A DNA stretch of 43,558 nucleotides, taken from positions 1 to 43,558 of the forward strand of contig USPQ01000016.1 of assembly GCA_900556625.1 (NCBI GenBank). The letters are read 5' to 3'. This DNA is from an uncultured Bacteroides sp. (GTDB lineage Bacteria; Bacteroidota; Bacteroidia; Bacteroidales; Bacteroidaceae). This document shows positions 1 to 8,525 of the stretch, in pieces. The translations under genes were made by a program, and so were the position numbers. Positions within the stretch are counted from its first letter, which is position 1. Each line of letters begins with the position of its first letter. The notes under the pieces are model-generated. The model made no database searches and was not told the DNA's origin. It worked only from the letters and a program-made list of their open reading frames with translations.

Positions 1-716
1 AAGATAGAATCGTCCAGATAACGGGTTTTAAATTTATAAGAAGTATAAAGAATAGGTTTTACCCCATAATAAGCCTCCACACGGTCGAGCCAGCGCTTGA
101 TACCTTGCTGCAATTCTGTCTTATTCTTTCTTCCGGTCATTTCTACATCAAGCACAGGGGGCAAATCTCCGGTATCCAATTTTACCGTACGAATAAAAAA
201 GTCGGCTTGCTTCAAAGCATCTGTACTCGGAATATAAAAATGATAAGCTCCACGTATAAATCCATGATTACGCGCATTGGCAAAGTTTGCCGAGAAAGTA
301 GTGTCACCATGATCGCCTCCTTCTGTCGCCTTCATAAAGACAAAATGCAAAGGAGTCACTGTCTCCTTGTTTTGCCGAAGTTTCTGCCAGTCTATTTTTC
401 CCTGATAATGAGAAACATCAATTCCATGAACATCGTAGCCGTCAGGAATACAAACTCCATATTCTTTTAATCCGTGGCAAGGCTTCCAACGATAAGCATA
501 AGGGCGGATAAAGAAATAATAGAAAGCAACAGAGAAACAACCCACAATCAGTACTGCCAGAATATTACGCAACCAGACAGGCATACCATGGCTCGTCTTC
601 ATCTGCACCCTTTTCGGAGCACGGGAAGATTTAGAAGAAGTAGTTCCCTTTTTTCGAGTGGCGGAAGCAGTCTTTTTCTTTTGAACTGCAGCTATCGGAT
701 TATTACGTGACGACAA
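1..716 (-). CDS. GH25 family muramidase (lysozyme-like), membrane anchored, C-terminus cut by window edge
   Basis: I read this frame directly from the minus strand; it stays open from about position 728 to base 1. A basic, Lys/Ser/Thr-rich N-terminal tail is followed by one hydrophobic segment (NILAVLIVGCFSVAFYYFF), which suggests an inner-membrane anchor with the enzyme outside. The catalytic domain opens with HGIDVSHYQGKIDW, then has FVFMKATEGG, GAYHFYI and LPPVLDVEM. These are hallmarks of GH25 muramidases, which hydrolyse the MurNAc-GlcNAc bond of peptidoglycan; the Asp of GIDVS and the D-x-E of LDVE are the expected active-site acids. No ATG lies near the start of the open frame, so I chose the TTG at 716; a later ATG near 600 would lose most of the basic tail. 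About 238 codons are visible and the gene continues beyond the window. It is probably a cell-wall remodelling enzyme. Family assignment is secure, the start is not. Confidence 0.85.
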   Translation of the reverse strand, partial: MSSRNNPIAAVQKKKTASATRKKGTTSSKSSRAPKRVQMKTSHGMPVWLRNILAVLIVGCFSVAFYYFFIRPYAYRWKPCHGLKEYGVCIPDGYDVHGIDVSHYQGKIDWQKLRQNKETVTPLHFVFMKATEGGDHGDTTFSANFANARNHGFIRGAYHFYIPSTDALKQADFFIRTVKLDTGDLPPVLDVEMTGRKNKTELQQGIKRWLDRVEAYYGVKPILYTSYKFKTRYLDDSI

Positions 717-785
717 ATGACTGAATGATTAAGGGTTAGTGAAAAACGATGAACGATAATCTGTCATACGACACCTACCGTCCAT

Positions 786-816
786 CGTTAATTAATTATT
801 TACCGTTAATCGTTAA
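786..816. repeat. short CGTTAA-type degenerate repeats in the GH25/pfp gap
   Basis: The 116-base gap between the muramidase and phosphofructokinase genes contains CGTTAA at 786, 804 and 811, with related CGCTAAC just after. It is a low-complexity reiteration of a 6-7 base unit and resembles in style the GATTAGT units between menF and menD. I see no gene or clear terminator here. Confidence 0.4.
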
Positions 817-832
817 CCGCTAACAGTTAAGA

Positions 833-2479
833 TTATTTCTGTTGTTCCAACTGCAAAGTCTTTGTTGCCTGGTCGCAAACTTCCGTAGGACCAAAGTACT
901 GAATCGGACCCGGATATACATAATCCGTTTCAATAGCCCAACGGTCACGTTGTGCGGCAAATGCTTTGAAAGGAGCACCATCCAGTTTTACCAATGCTTT
1001 CTGGATAACCGGTTTCATTTCACCGTGACGGCGTTCCATATTCATCATCATTGTGATAGGCACACCACCTGCAATCCATTCGGCAGCAGGAGCAGTGGTA
1101 TTGCGTACAGAAGACATATAACCTGTCTTACCGTTAGCAATCAGCATAGAAGCTGTGTAACCCAAAGAATAGCAGTAATCCGCATCGAAGTTTGACGGAG
1201 CAGCGCAACGTCCTTCGTAACCGAAGAAGTGGTGCTGAGCAGCAAACTTACCTACATACTTGCCTTCTTCTTTCCAAGCCGCCAACTTCGTAGCTACCAT
1301 TTCAGACAACAGTTTTTCTGTTTCGATCAATGATACCTGAACGTTTCCGTGAGGGTCACGGTCCAAAGTCAACTGACGGGCAACACCTTCCGGCAGACTT
1401 GCATAGATAGCAGAGTTCTCCGGAGAAAGTTTGCGGATGATATAATCACGCTGGTGAGACTTTTTAATCTGAGCGAATTCTTCTGCGTTAGCAGCCAGGA
1501 AGTCATTCAGCTCAGCAATCAGACGTTTCATAGCCGGAATGAACTCAACCAAACCTTCAGGAATCAATACTGTACCGAAGTTATGTCCCTGTGCAGCACG
1601 TTCTGCCACCACTTTAGCGATGTATGTTACCACATCATCCAAAGACATATCCTTAGCTTCAACTTCTTCTGAAATGATACATACGTTCGGTTGTACCTGC
1701 AAAGCGCATTCCAGTGCAATGTGAGAAGCCGAACGACCCATCAATTTGATGAAGTGCCAGTATTTACGTGCAGAGTTACAGTCACGTTGGATGTTACCGA
1801 TTACTTCAGCATAAGTCTTACAAGCTGTATCGAAACCGAAAGAAGTTTCAATCATATCGTTCTTCAAGTCACCGTCGATTGTTTTCGGACAACCGATTAC
1901 CTGTACACCATACTTCTTGGCGGCATAGTATTCAGCCAAAACACAAGCGTTTGTGTTAGAGTCGTCACCACCAATGATAACCAATGCTTTGATACCGAGT
2001 TTCTTGATAATCTCAAGTCCTTTTTCAAACTGATCTTCCTTTTCCAATTTCGTACGACCGGAACCGATAATATCGAAACCACCAGTGTTACGATATTCAT
2101 CGATGATGTCAGCAGTCAGCTCCATATAGTTATGGTCTACCAAGCCACCGGGACCTAAGATGAAACCATACAATTTGTTTTCCGGATTCAGTTTCTTGAT
2201 ACCGTCAAACAAACCGGAAATCACATTGTGTCCACCGGGAGCTTGACCACCCGAAAGAATCACACCTACATTCATAGCAGGAAGAGCTACCGCTTCACCG
2301 GCTTCAAATGTAATCAACGGCATTCCGTACGTGTTGGGAAACAAAGCTTTGATAGCTTCCTGATCGGCTACAGATTCAGTAGCAGTACCTGCCACTGCTT
2401 TAACAGCTCCTGATGCCAATGCTTTTGGAAGTTTGGGCTGATAAGCAGCCCTTGCGATTTGCAATGCACTTTTAGTCAT
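833..2479 (-). CDS. pfp: pyrophosphate-dependent 6-phosphofructokinase, long form
   Basis: 548 residues, the usual length for the long bacterial/plant-type PPi-PFK. It phosphorylates fructose 6-phosphate with pyrophosphate, reversibly, in cytoplasmic glycolysis/gluconeogenesis. Visible motifs are GGQAPGGHN (about residues 77-85, phosphate-binding loop), GGDDSNTNA (170-178) and PKTIDGDLKN (198-207). The second Asp of GGDD replaces the Gly of ATP-PFKs, and the Lys of PKTIDGD replaces the Gly of PGTIDND; both changes mark PPi use. The ATG at 2479 is preceded by an A/T-rich leader, typical of Bacteroides, without an obvious Shine-Dalgarno. It appears monocistronic, with its own promoter at 2538-2568. 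Nothing looks damaged. The neighbours (muramidase, efflux operon) are functionally unrelated. Confidence 0.95.
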   Translation of the reverse strand: MTKSALQIARAAYQPKLPKALASGAVKAVAGTATESVADQEAIKALFPNTYGMPLITFEAGEAVALPAMNVGVILSGGQAPGGHNVISGLFDGIKKLNPENKLYGFILGPGGLVDHNYMELTADIIDEYRNTGGFDIIGSGRTKLEKEDQFEKGLEIIKKLGIKALVIIGGDDSNTNACVLAEYYAAKKYGVQVIGCPKTIDGDLKNDMIETSFGFDTACKTYAEVIGNIQRDCNSARKYWHFIKLMGRSASHIALECALQVQPNVCIISEEVEAKDMSLDDVVTYIAKVVAERAAQGHNFGTVLIPEGLVEFIPAMKRLIAELNDFLAANAEEFAQIKKSHQRDYIIRKLSPENSAIYASLPEGVARQLTLDRDPHGNVQVSLIETEKLLSEMVATKLAAWKEEGKYVGKFAAQHHFFGYEGRCAAPSNFDADYCYSLGYTASMLIANGKTGYMSSVRNTTAPAAEWIAGGVPITMMMNMERRHGEMKPVIQKALVKLDGAPFKAFAAQRDRWAIETDYVYPGPIQYFGPTEVCDQATKTLQLEQQK

Positions 2480-2537
2480 TTTCTCTATTTTTATTTAAAG
2501 GTGTTAGTAAGTTTCTTATCAAACTTGAAAAGCGTTG

Positions 2538-2568
2538 CAAATTTCGCACTTTTTTCCGAATTATGAAA
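2538..2568 (-). promoter_or_regulatory. putative Bacteroides-type promoter of pfp
   Basis: On the minus strand, TTTC (2568-2565) is followed after exactly 19 nt by GAAATTTG (2545-2538). This is one mismatch each from the Bacteroides -33 (TTTG) and -7 (TAnnTTTG) consensus. It would give a leader of about 50 nt before the pfp ATG. Confidence 0.5.
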
Positions 2569-2585
2569 ATTCTTCTTTCTTTTGT

Positions 2586-3968
2586 TTAGGGATTTTGTTT
2601 CCAACCTCCACCTAAAGCCTTATAAAGTTGTACTACAGTTATCAATTCGTCGCGAATCGCATTACTCAAGCCAATCTGCGCATCGAAATATCCACGTTGC
2701 GCATCCAACACGTCCAGATAATTAATGACACCGTTAATGTATTGAAGCTGTGCAAGTTCCATATAGCTCTTCGCCGAACGTTCCAGATTCGCACGAAGCT
2801 CATATACCTCTTTTATCTTGTTGAAATTCACTATCGCATTACGTGTCTCTTTGAAAGCCTGCAATACAGACTTCTCATAATTGTGTACTTCAACTTCATA
2901 GGCCGCCTTTTTCGCTTTCAGTGCGGCACGGTTCTTTCCCCAGCCAAAAATTGGAGTCAATAAAGCCCCTTCCATAACCGCATAAGGAGATTTCAACAGT
3001 TCCGATAGAGACGTGCTTTCCGAGCCAAATCCTCCTGTCAGGGCAAGACGCGGAAACATATTCGTATAAGCCACCCCTACTTTAGCATTGGCTGCAATCA
3101 GCTTTTGTTCAGCCTGACGGATGTCGGGACGACGTTCCAATAAAGTGGACGGTAATCCGATAGGAAGCGTTTCCGGTGACTTAAACTCCTGAAGCAAACG
3201 TGAACGGGCAATCTTGTTTGGATATTCACCTGCCAGAAAAGCTATATCATTTTCTTTCAAGGAAATCTTCCGTTCCAAGTCCGGAACCAAAGTTGCCGTA
3301 CGTGCCAATTCCACCTGCGACTGACGGTACGACGTCTCCGAAGTCAATCCTCCGGCAAAACGGATACGAGCCAAACGGACTCCTTCTTCACGGGCTTTCA
3401 AGGTTTGTTTTACGATATCCAATTCCGTATCCAAAGCCACCAACTCATAATATGCCTGTGCCACCTCCGCTACAATAGTCATTCGTAGTGCCCGTTGTGC
3501 CTCTACCGACTGTAAATACTCTGCAATGCTAGCCGAACGCGCCCAACGCAAATTTCCCCAAAGGTCAAGTTCCCAAGAGACTAGAAACTGCGCTTCAAAG
3601 GTATCCGACCTCTTAAAAGCCTCTCCTCCATGATTTTCGAGTTCACGTTCTGCCGTCACTTTCCCTTTTATATCAGGAAGCAATGCTGCCGTAGAAATCC
3701 TCTTCTGTGCAGCCATCTCTTTCACACGGGCAGCAGCTATCAGCATATCCTTATTATGATCCAATGCCCGTTCTATCAAGCTTCTCAATGTAGAATCCGT
3801 ATAAATATCTTTCCAGTCCTGATCACCAAAGCTAACTGAGTCCTGATGTTGAGCCAAACTGTCGGGTAGATGAAGATCGGGACGGACATAACTTTTTCCT
3901 ACCTTGCAGGAAGTCAATATTCCTACAAATAACAATATGACAATATATAGTTTCTTTCGTTTCATCAT
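2586..3968 (-). CDS. outer-membrane factor (TolC/OprM/NodT type) lipoprotein of an RND efflux system
   Basis: 460 residues. The N-terminus is a lipoprotein signal (LFVGILTSC, Cys21 lipidated). The body carries the two-fold repeated long alpha-helical pattern of outer-membrane efflux proteins, including the conserved stretch PIGLPSTLLERRPDIRQAEQ and two long helical hairpins. It should form the trimeric outer-membrane channel of the tripartite pump encoded just upstream. Its ATG overlaps the stop of the RND pump gene (ATGA, 3965-3968), so the two are translationally coupled. A second ATG follows immediately and could also be used. The lipid anchor and RxxxA-rich helical content fit the NodT family used by many Bacteroides RND pumps. 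Confidence 0.93.
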   Translation of the reverse strand: MMKRKKLYIVILLFVGILTSCKVGKSYVRPDLHLPDSLAQHQDSVSFGDQDWKDIYTDSTLRSLIERALDHNKDMLIAAARVKEMAAQKRISTAALLPDIKGKVTAERELENHGGEAFKRSDTFEAQFLVSWELDLWGNLRWARSASIAEYLQSVEAQRALRMTIVAEVAQAYYELVALDTELDIVKQTLKAREEGVRLARIRFAGGLTSETSYRQSQVELARTATLVPDLERKISLKENDIAFLAGEYPNKIARSRLLQEFKSPETLPIGLPSTLLERRPDIRQAEQKLIAANAKVGVAYTNMFPRLALTGGFGSESTSLSELLKSPYAVMEGALLTPIFGWGKNRAALKAKKAAYEVEVHNYEKSVLQAFKETRNAIVNFNKIKEVYELRANLERSAKSYMELAQLQYINGVINYLDVLDAQRGYFDAQIGLSNAIRDELITVVQLYKALGGGWKQNP

Positions 3969-6900
3969 TTCTTCTGTTTTAAGAGTTTAGACTTCGTCTT
4001 ATATACCATCACAAAGAAGAACGGTACAAGAATGATACCAAATACAATAGCAAATATCATTCCGAAAAAGACACCTGTACCGATTGCCTGCCGACTTGCC
4101 GAACCGGGTCCGCTAGCCAAAACCATTGGAAGCATACCGAGCACAAACGCGAGCGAAGTCATCAAGATCGGACGGAAACGTAAACGGGCCGCATAAATAG
4201 CCGACTGCACCAAGTCTTCTCCCTTGTCAACCTGCACTTTAGCAAATTCAACAATCAAAATTGCATTCTTGGCGGCAAGCCCCACCAACATGACCAGACC
4301 AATCTGAAAATACACATCGTTCTCCAATCCGCATACCCATACCCCAAGATAAGCACCCAAAGCGGCAACGGGCAAAGAAAGCAATACGGCAATAGGTACT
4401 GTCCAGCTTTCATATTGCGCAGCAAGAAAGAGAAATACGAAAAGGAATACCAATGCCATCACCATGCCTGTCTGACCTCCGGCCTGTTTTTCTTGGTAAG
4501 AAAGTCCGCTCCATTCCAAACCTATATTGTCTGGAAGATGTTCACGAGCAATCTGTTCCATGATCTCCATCGCTTGTCCGGAACTGTATCCTTGCGCAGC
4601 TGCCCCACGAATGACTGCCGTAGTAAACATATTGAAGCGCTTGATACTACCCGGTCCTGTGGTATAAGAAGCGTTTCCTAAAGATGTTAACGGTATCATA
4701 GCTCCATTAGAGGCCTTGACGAAGAATAGATTGATATTATCCTTATGCTCACGGTAAGGAGCTTCCGCCTGAATGTATACCTTATATATACGGTTGAACA
4801 TATTGAAGTCATTTACGTATACCGAACCGGTATAGGCTTTCATGGTAGAAAATACATCAGCCAAAGGTACACCGAGCATTTTCACTTTGTCCCGGTCTAC
4901 ATCAAAATAGAGCTGCGGTATCTCCGATTGCAAAGAAGAAGACAAACCCGTCAATGCCTTATTTTTAGAAGCGTAATACATTAATGTATCCGCCGCATCC
5001 ACCAGATTGTCAAAAGTGGCTTCCCCACGAGCTTCCAACTGCATTTCAAAGCCTCCCGAAGTACCTAAACCCGGTATCACCGGCGGAGTGGAAAGATAGA
5101 CTTTGCATTCCGGATATTCCTCAAGATGTCTCTCCACTGTATCCATAATCTTTTCGATACTTGTGTTCTTGCGCTCTTCCCAAGGTTTCAGTATAACCGT
5201 CAACTCGGCACGTCCCTGATTACTGCCTACACGCGGACTGCTTCCCGTCACATTCTGAATATATTCTATGTATGGATTCTTTTCCAGATAAGCAATGGCA
5301 CGATCGGTCACTATGCGCGTACGTTCCAAAGTTGCTCCCTCCGGCAATTCCAATTCAATCTTGAAGTAACCCTGGTCCTCTACGGGCAAAAAACTAGTCG
5401 GAATAATACGATGAACCAACATTATGGCTATCAACACCATACCGAAAGCACTCAACACCCGGCGAGGATGCTTGATAGTCCGGGTAACGGCAGCTACATA
5501 TTTATTACCGCCAATACCTAACCATTCATTGATTTTCCTGAAAACAATATTTTTCTTCTTCCCACTATCCGGTTTTAAGATCAGAGAACACATGACCGGA
5601 CTCAATGTCAAAGCTACGACTGTGGAAATGAGCACGGACACTACAATCGTCACTGTAAACTGACGATATAACTGTCCTGTAATTCCGCTCAAGAAACTGA
5701 CAGGCACGAACACGGCAGCCAATACCAATGAAGTGGCAATCAAGGCGCTCGCCAGTCCGTTCATCGCTTTCTTGGTAGCTTCATAAGGACTCAGCTTTTC
5801 CGTTTCCATAATATGCTCTACTCCTTCCACCACTACAATTGCATCGTCCACCACAATACCGATGGCAAGAATCAATCCGAGCAAAGTCAAGATATTCAAA
5901 GAGAAACCAAAGATCAACATAAAGCCGAAAGTTCCGATCAATGAAATAGGTACCGCCACTACAGGAATCAACGTCGCACGCCAGCTCTGTAAAGAAAGAT
6001 ATACTACCAACACCACCAGTACTAAAGCCTCAAATAAAGTTTTATATACTTCATGGATAGATTCTGAAATATAGGTTGTCATATCAAACGGAATCTCGTA
6101 GCTCAATCCTTCCGGGAAGTTCTTGCTAATTTCCGCCATCGCTTCCTTCACTCTTTCAGCCACCTCCATCGCATTGGCACCCGGCAACATATAGATACCA
6201 AGCACAGCGGCATTCTCACCGTTGATACCACTCTCTGTATTGTAGGAAGAAGCCTCCAAAGAAACACGTGCCACATCCCTCAACCGAATGATGGAACCGT
6301 TTGCATTGGCACGCACCACAATATCCTCAAACTGCCCAACCGTAGAAAGACGTCCTTGAGTTGTAATAGGAATCGTTATATCCAATCCCTGCACCGGTTG
6401 TTGCCCTAGCACACCTGCCGCAGATTCACGGTTCTGATCTTTCAAGGCATTTTGCAAGTCTTGCACGGTCAGACCGAAATTCGCCAATTTATCAGGCTGT
6501 GCCCATATCTGCATTGCATAATAACGGCTACCAATATTTGAGACACGTCCCACTCCCGGAATACGGCGAATCACATCAAGCACATTGATGGTAGCGAAGT
6601 TACTCAGATAAATTTCGTCAAACTTCGGATCGGTGGAAGTCAGACAGAGTGTCATCAACTGGCTGGGAGCCTGCTTTTCTACCGAAATACCATTCTGGAT
6701 CACCTCTGCCGGCAAACGGGATTCCGCCAGTTTCACACGATTCTGAATTTCGACTGCCGCCAAATCCGGATCAGCAGAAACATCAAATGTAACCGTTGCC
6801 GAAAAACCTCCGGAATTAGAACTGTTCGACTCCATATAAAGCATTCCCGGCGTACCATTGATCTCCTGCTCAATCGGAGTAGCTACTGCCTGAGATACGG

Positions 6901-7069
6901 TAAGCGCACTCGCACCCGGATAAGAAGCACTGATCTTCACCACCGGAGGAGTGATCTGCGGATATTGATCAACCGGAAGCATTGTCAGACCGATAATACC
7001 GACAATCACAATCACGATAGAGATTACAGCCGAAAAAACCGGCCTATCTATAAAAAACGTAACTTTCAT
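3965..7069 (-). CDS. RND-family inner-membrane drug/proton antiporter (AcrB/MexB-like, HAE1)
   Basis: 1034 residues, the normal length for HAE1 pumps. It opens with the classic cytoplasmic-to-TM1 start (FFIDRPVFSAVISIVIVIVG). TM4 carries adjacent aspartates in GIVVDDAIVVVEGVEH (Asp408-Asp409), and TM10 carries the lysine in GLAAKNAILIVEFAK. Together these form the proton-relay triad of AcrB-type pumps. Two large periplasmic loops (porter and funnel domains) separate the two six-helix bundles. The protein drives efflux of hydrophobic or amphipathic compounds through the adaptor and outer-membrane factor encoded on either side. It is 3 nt downstream of the adaptor gene and overlaps the OMF gene by 4 nt, so the three form one operon. 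The exact substrate cannot be read from the sequence. Confidence 0.95.
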   Translation of the reverse strand: MKVTFFIDRPVFSAVISIVIVIVGIIGLTMLPVDQYPQITPPVVKISASYPGASALTVSQAVATPIEQEINGTPGMLYMESNSSNSGGFSATVTFDVSADPDLAAVEIQNRVKLAESRLPAEVIQNGISVEKQAPSQLMTLCLTSTDPKFDEIYLSNFATINVLDVIRRIPGVGRVSNIGSRYYAMQIWAQPDKLANFGLTVQDLQNALKDQNRESAAGVLGQQPVQGLDITIPITTQGRLSTVGQFEDIVVRANANGSIIRLRDVARVSLEASSYNTESGINGENAAVLGIYMLPGANAMEVAERVKEAMAEISKNFPEGLSYEIPFDMTTYISESIHEVYKTLFEALVLVVLVVYLSLQSWRATLIPVVAVPISLIGTFGFMLIFGFSLNILTLLGLILAIGIVVDDAIVVVEGVEHIMETEKLSPYEATKKAMNGLASALIATSLVLAAVFVPVSFLSGITGQLYRQFTVTIVVSVLISTVVALTLSPVMCSLILKPDSGKKKNIVFRKINEWLGIGGNKYVAAVTRTIKHPRRVLSAFGMVLIAIMLVHRIIPTSFLPVEDQGYFKIELELPEGATLERTRIVTDRAIAYLEKNPYIEYIQNVTGSSPRVGSNQGRAELTVILKPWEERKNTSIEKIMDTVERHLEEYPECKVYLSTPPVIPGLGTSGGFEMQLEARGEATFDNLVDAADTLMYYASKNKALTGLSSSLQSEIPQLYFDVDRDKVKMLGVPLADVFSTMKAYTGSVYVNDFNMFNRIYKVYIQAEAPYREHKDNINLFFVKASNGAMIPLTSLGNASYTTGPGSIKRFNMFTTAVIRGAAAQGYSSGQAMEIMEQIAREHLPDNIGLEWSGLSYQEKQAGGQTGMVMALVFLFVFLFLAAQYESWTVPIAVLLSLPVAALGAYLGVWVCGLENDVYFQIGLVMLVGLAAKNAILIVEFAKVQVDKGEDLVQSAIYAARLRFRPILMTSLAFVLGMLPMVLASGPGSASRQAIGTGVFFGMIFAIVFGIILVPFFFVMVYKTKSKLLKQKK

Positions 7070-7072
7070 CGC

Positions 7073-8266
7073 CTATTCTCCTTTTGTGTTATCCTTCGTT
7101 TCCATCTCCTGCTGACTTACCCGCACTTTCATTCCCGGCGTCAACTTATGGAAACCTTCCACTACAACAATTTCTCCTGTTGCCAGTCCTCTTTCCACCA
7201 CTACATTATTCCCTACTTCCGGTCCTAATTCAATAAAACGTTTCTCTACCGTATTATCCTTACGCATGGTATAAATATATGCTCCTCCTTTTTCAATGGT
7301 AACCGCTTTCATCGGAACAACGAGTGCACCTTCACGAACATCCAACAATAGTTTGACCTTAGTAAACTGTCCCGGCAACAAGACTTGTTTCGGATTCGGC
7401 ATTTCGGCACGGACGGAAAAAGTTCCCGTCTGAGGATCGACCTGCGGTTCGGCAAAATCTACATATCCTTTATATGGATAAACGGTATTATCCGCCAGCG
7501 TAATAGTGATATTGGGTTGCCAGGAACGGGTAGAGTCCTGTTGTCCCAAATTAATATTTCTTTCTTTACTTTTCAGATAATCGAGTGCCGTCATACTAAA
7601 ATCCACCAATACTGTGTCACTTTTCACAATGGTAGCAAGCAATGATTTTCCACCGGGACCGACCAACGTACCTAAATCCACGTTTCTTTCACTGATATGT
7701 CCCGACAGAGGAGAACGGACAATAGTATAACCCAATTCCAATTCCGCCTGTGCCAAGTCTGCTTCGCTCATAGCCACCGTTGCTTCGGCACTTTCAAAAG
7801 CAGCTTCCGCATTATCCAAATCCAACTGACTTGCAGCGTTTTGTTCAAACAACGGACGGATACGCTTTAAATCACGTTCCGCTTTCAAAGCCTGCGCCTC
7901 ATCTTTCTTCAACTGCGCTCTCGCCTTGTCCGCTTTGGCACGATATTGATCCTGATTGATTACAAATAAAACCTGATTCTTATTTACATACGTACCTTCG
8001 GCAAAAAGCATATTCTCCAAATAGCCTTCCACACGCGCACGTACTTCGACAAACTGTTGGGCACGGATACGCCCGACATATTCCCCGTATATTTCCACAT
8101 CATCTTTAACTACCGGTTCCACAATGACTGTCGGCATTTCCGGCTCAATCTTCTGAGGCCGGGTTAGTATCCAATACGCCCCCAACACAATTACCACACA
8201 AATTATAGCAGCAATGTTTCTCTTTCTTCTCAGTTTCAACTCATGTTTCGAAAAGAATAATCTCAT
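7073..8266 (-). CDS. RND efflux periplasmic adaptor (membrane fusion protein)
   Basis: 397 residues and first gene of the efflux operon. One N-terminal membrane segment (NIAAIICVVIVLGAYWIL) is followed by a lipoyl/barrel-sandwich half motif (VRARVEGYLENMLFAEG), an alpha-helical hairpin rich in Ala/Glu/Lys, the second lipoyl half (YTIVRSPLSGHISERNVDLG), and beta-barrel and membrane-proximal domains (QVLLPGQFTKVKLLL, ALVVPMKAV). This order is that of AcrA/MexA adaptors. There is no lipobox, so it is anchored by the uncleaved N-terminal helix. It bridges the RND pump and OMF. No regulator gene is adjacent; control probably comes from the 259-nt divergent region shared with the patatin gene. Confidence 0.94.
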   Translation of the reverse strand: MRLFFSKHELKLRRKRNIAAIICVVIVLGAYWILTRPQKIEPEMPTVIVEPVVKDDVEIYGEYVGRIRAQQFVEVRARVEGYLENMLFAEGTYVNKNQVLFVINQDQYRAKADKARAQLKKDEAQALKAERDLKRIRPLFEQNAASQLDLDNAEAAFESAEATVAMSEADLAQAELELGYTIVRSPLSGHISERNVDLGTLVGPGGKSLLATIVKSDTVLVDFSMTALDYLKSKERNINLGQQDSTRSWQPNITITLADNTVYPYKGYVDFAEPQVDPQTGTFSVRAEMPNPKQVLLPGQFTKVKLLLDVREGALVVPMKAVTIEKGGAYIYTMRKDNTVEKRFIELGPEVGNNVVVERGLATGEIVVVEGFHKLTPGMKVRVSQQEMETKDNTKGE

Positions 8267-8391
8267 ATCGAATCTTATTATTAAATTTAACTTATGCTTG
8301 TTCTATCTTCCTCTCAAGCAAATAGTATGCCAAAATCATTACATTTATTATTCGCTGTCTATCAGCTCATTATACTTTGTCATGCTAAATG

Positions 8392-8424
8392 CGGAAATGT
8401 AGAATTTATCGGAAATATGTAGAA
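8392..8424. repeat. direct repeat CGGAAA(TA)TGTAGAA in the divergent efflux/patatin promoter region
   Basis: CGGAAATGTAGAA (8392-8404) and CGGAAATATGTAGAA (8410-8424) are near-identical direct repeats set about two helical turns apart. They lie in the shared upstream region of the efflux operon and the patatin gene, about 70-100 nt upstream of the patatin -7 element. They could be a two-half-site operator. No known regulator is implied. Confidence 0.4.
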
Positions 8425-8494
8425 ATAATCCACAATTCCGACTTTTGGAACATTTTTTCCATTTCCCAATTCAACAACTAAACAAAATATACCC

Positions 8495-8502
8495 TACATT
8501 TG
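8495..8502 (+). promoter_or_regulatory. putative -7 element of the patatin gene promoter
   Basis: TACATTTG matches the Bacteroides -7 consensus TAnnTTTG exactly. It lies 23 nt upstream of the ATG at 8526 and inside the longer open frame that starts at 8445. This argues that the longer frame is not the real start. I see no convincing -33 match. Confidence 0.5.
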
Positions 8503-8525
8503 TAGTATATATAAACACCTGTCTG

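Noticed and set aside
8445..8525. 27-codon upstream extension of the patatin gene
   Set aside because: It would put the promoter -7 element inside the coding region and hide the signal peptide; the ATG at 8526 is better.
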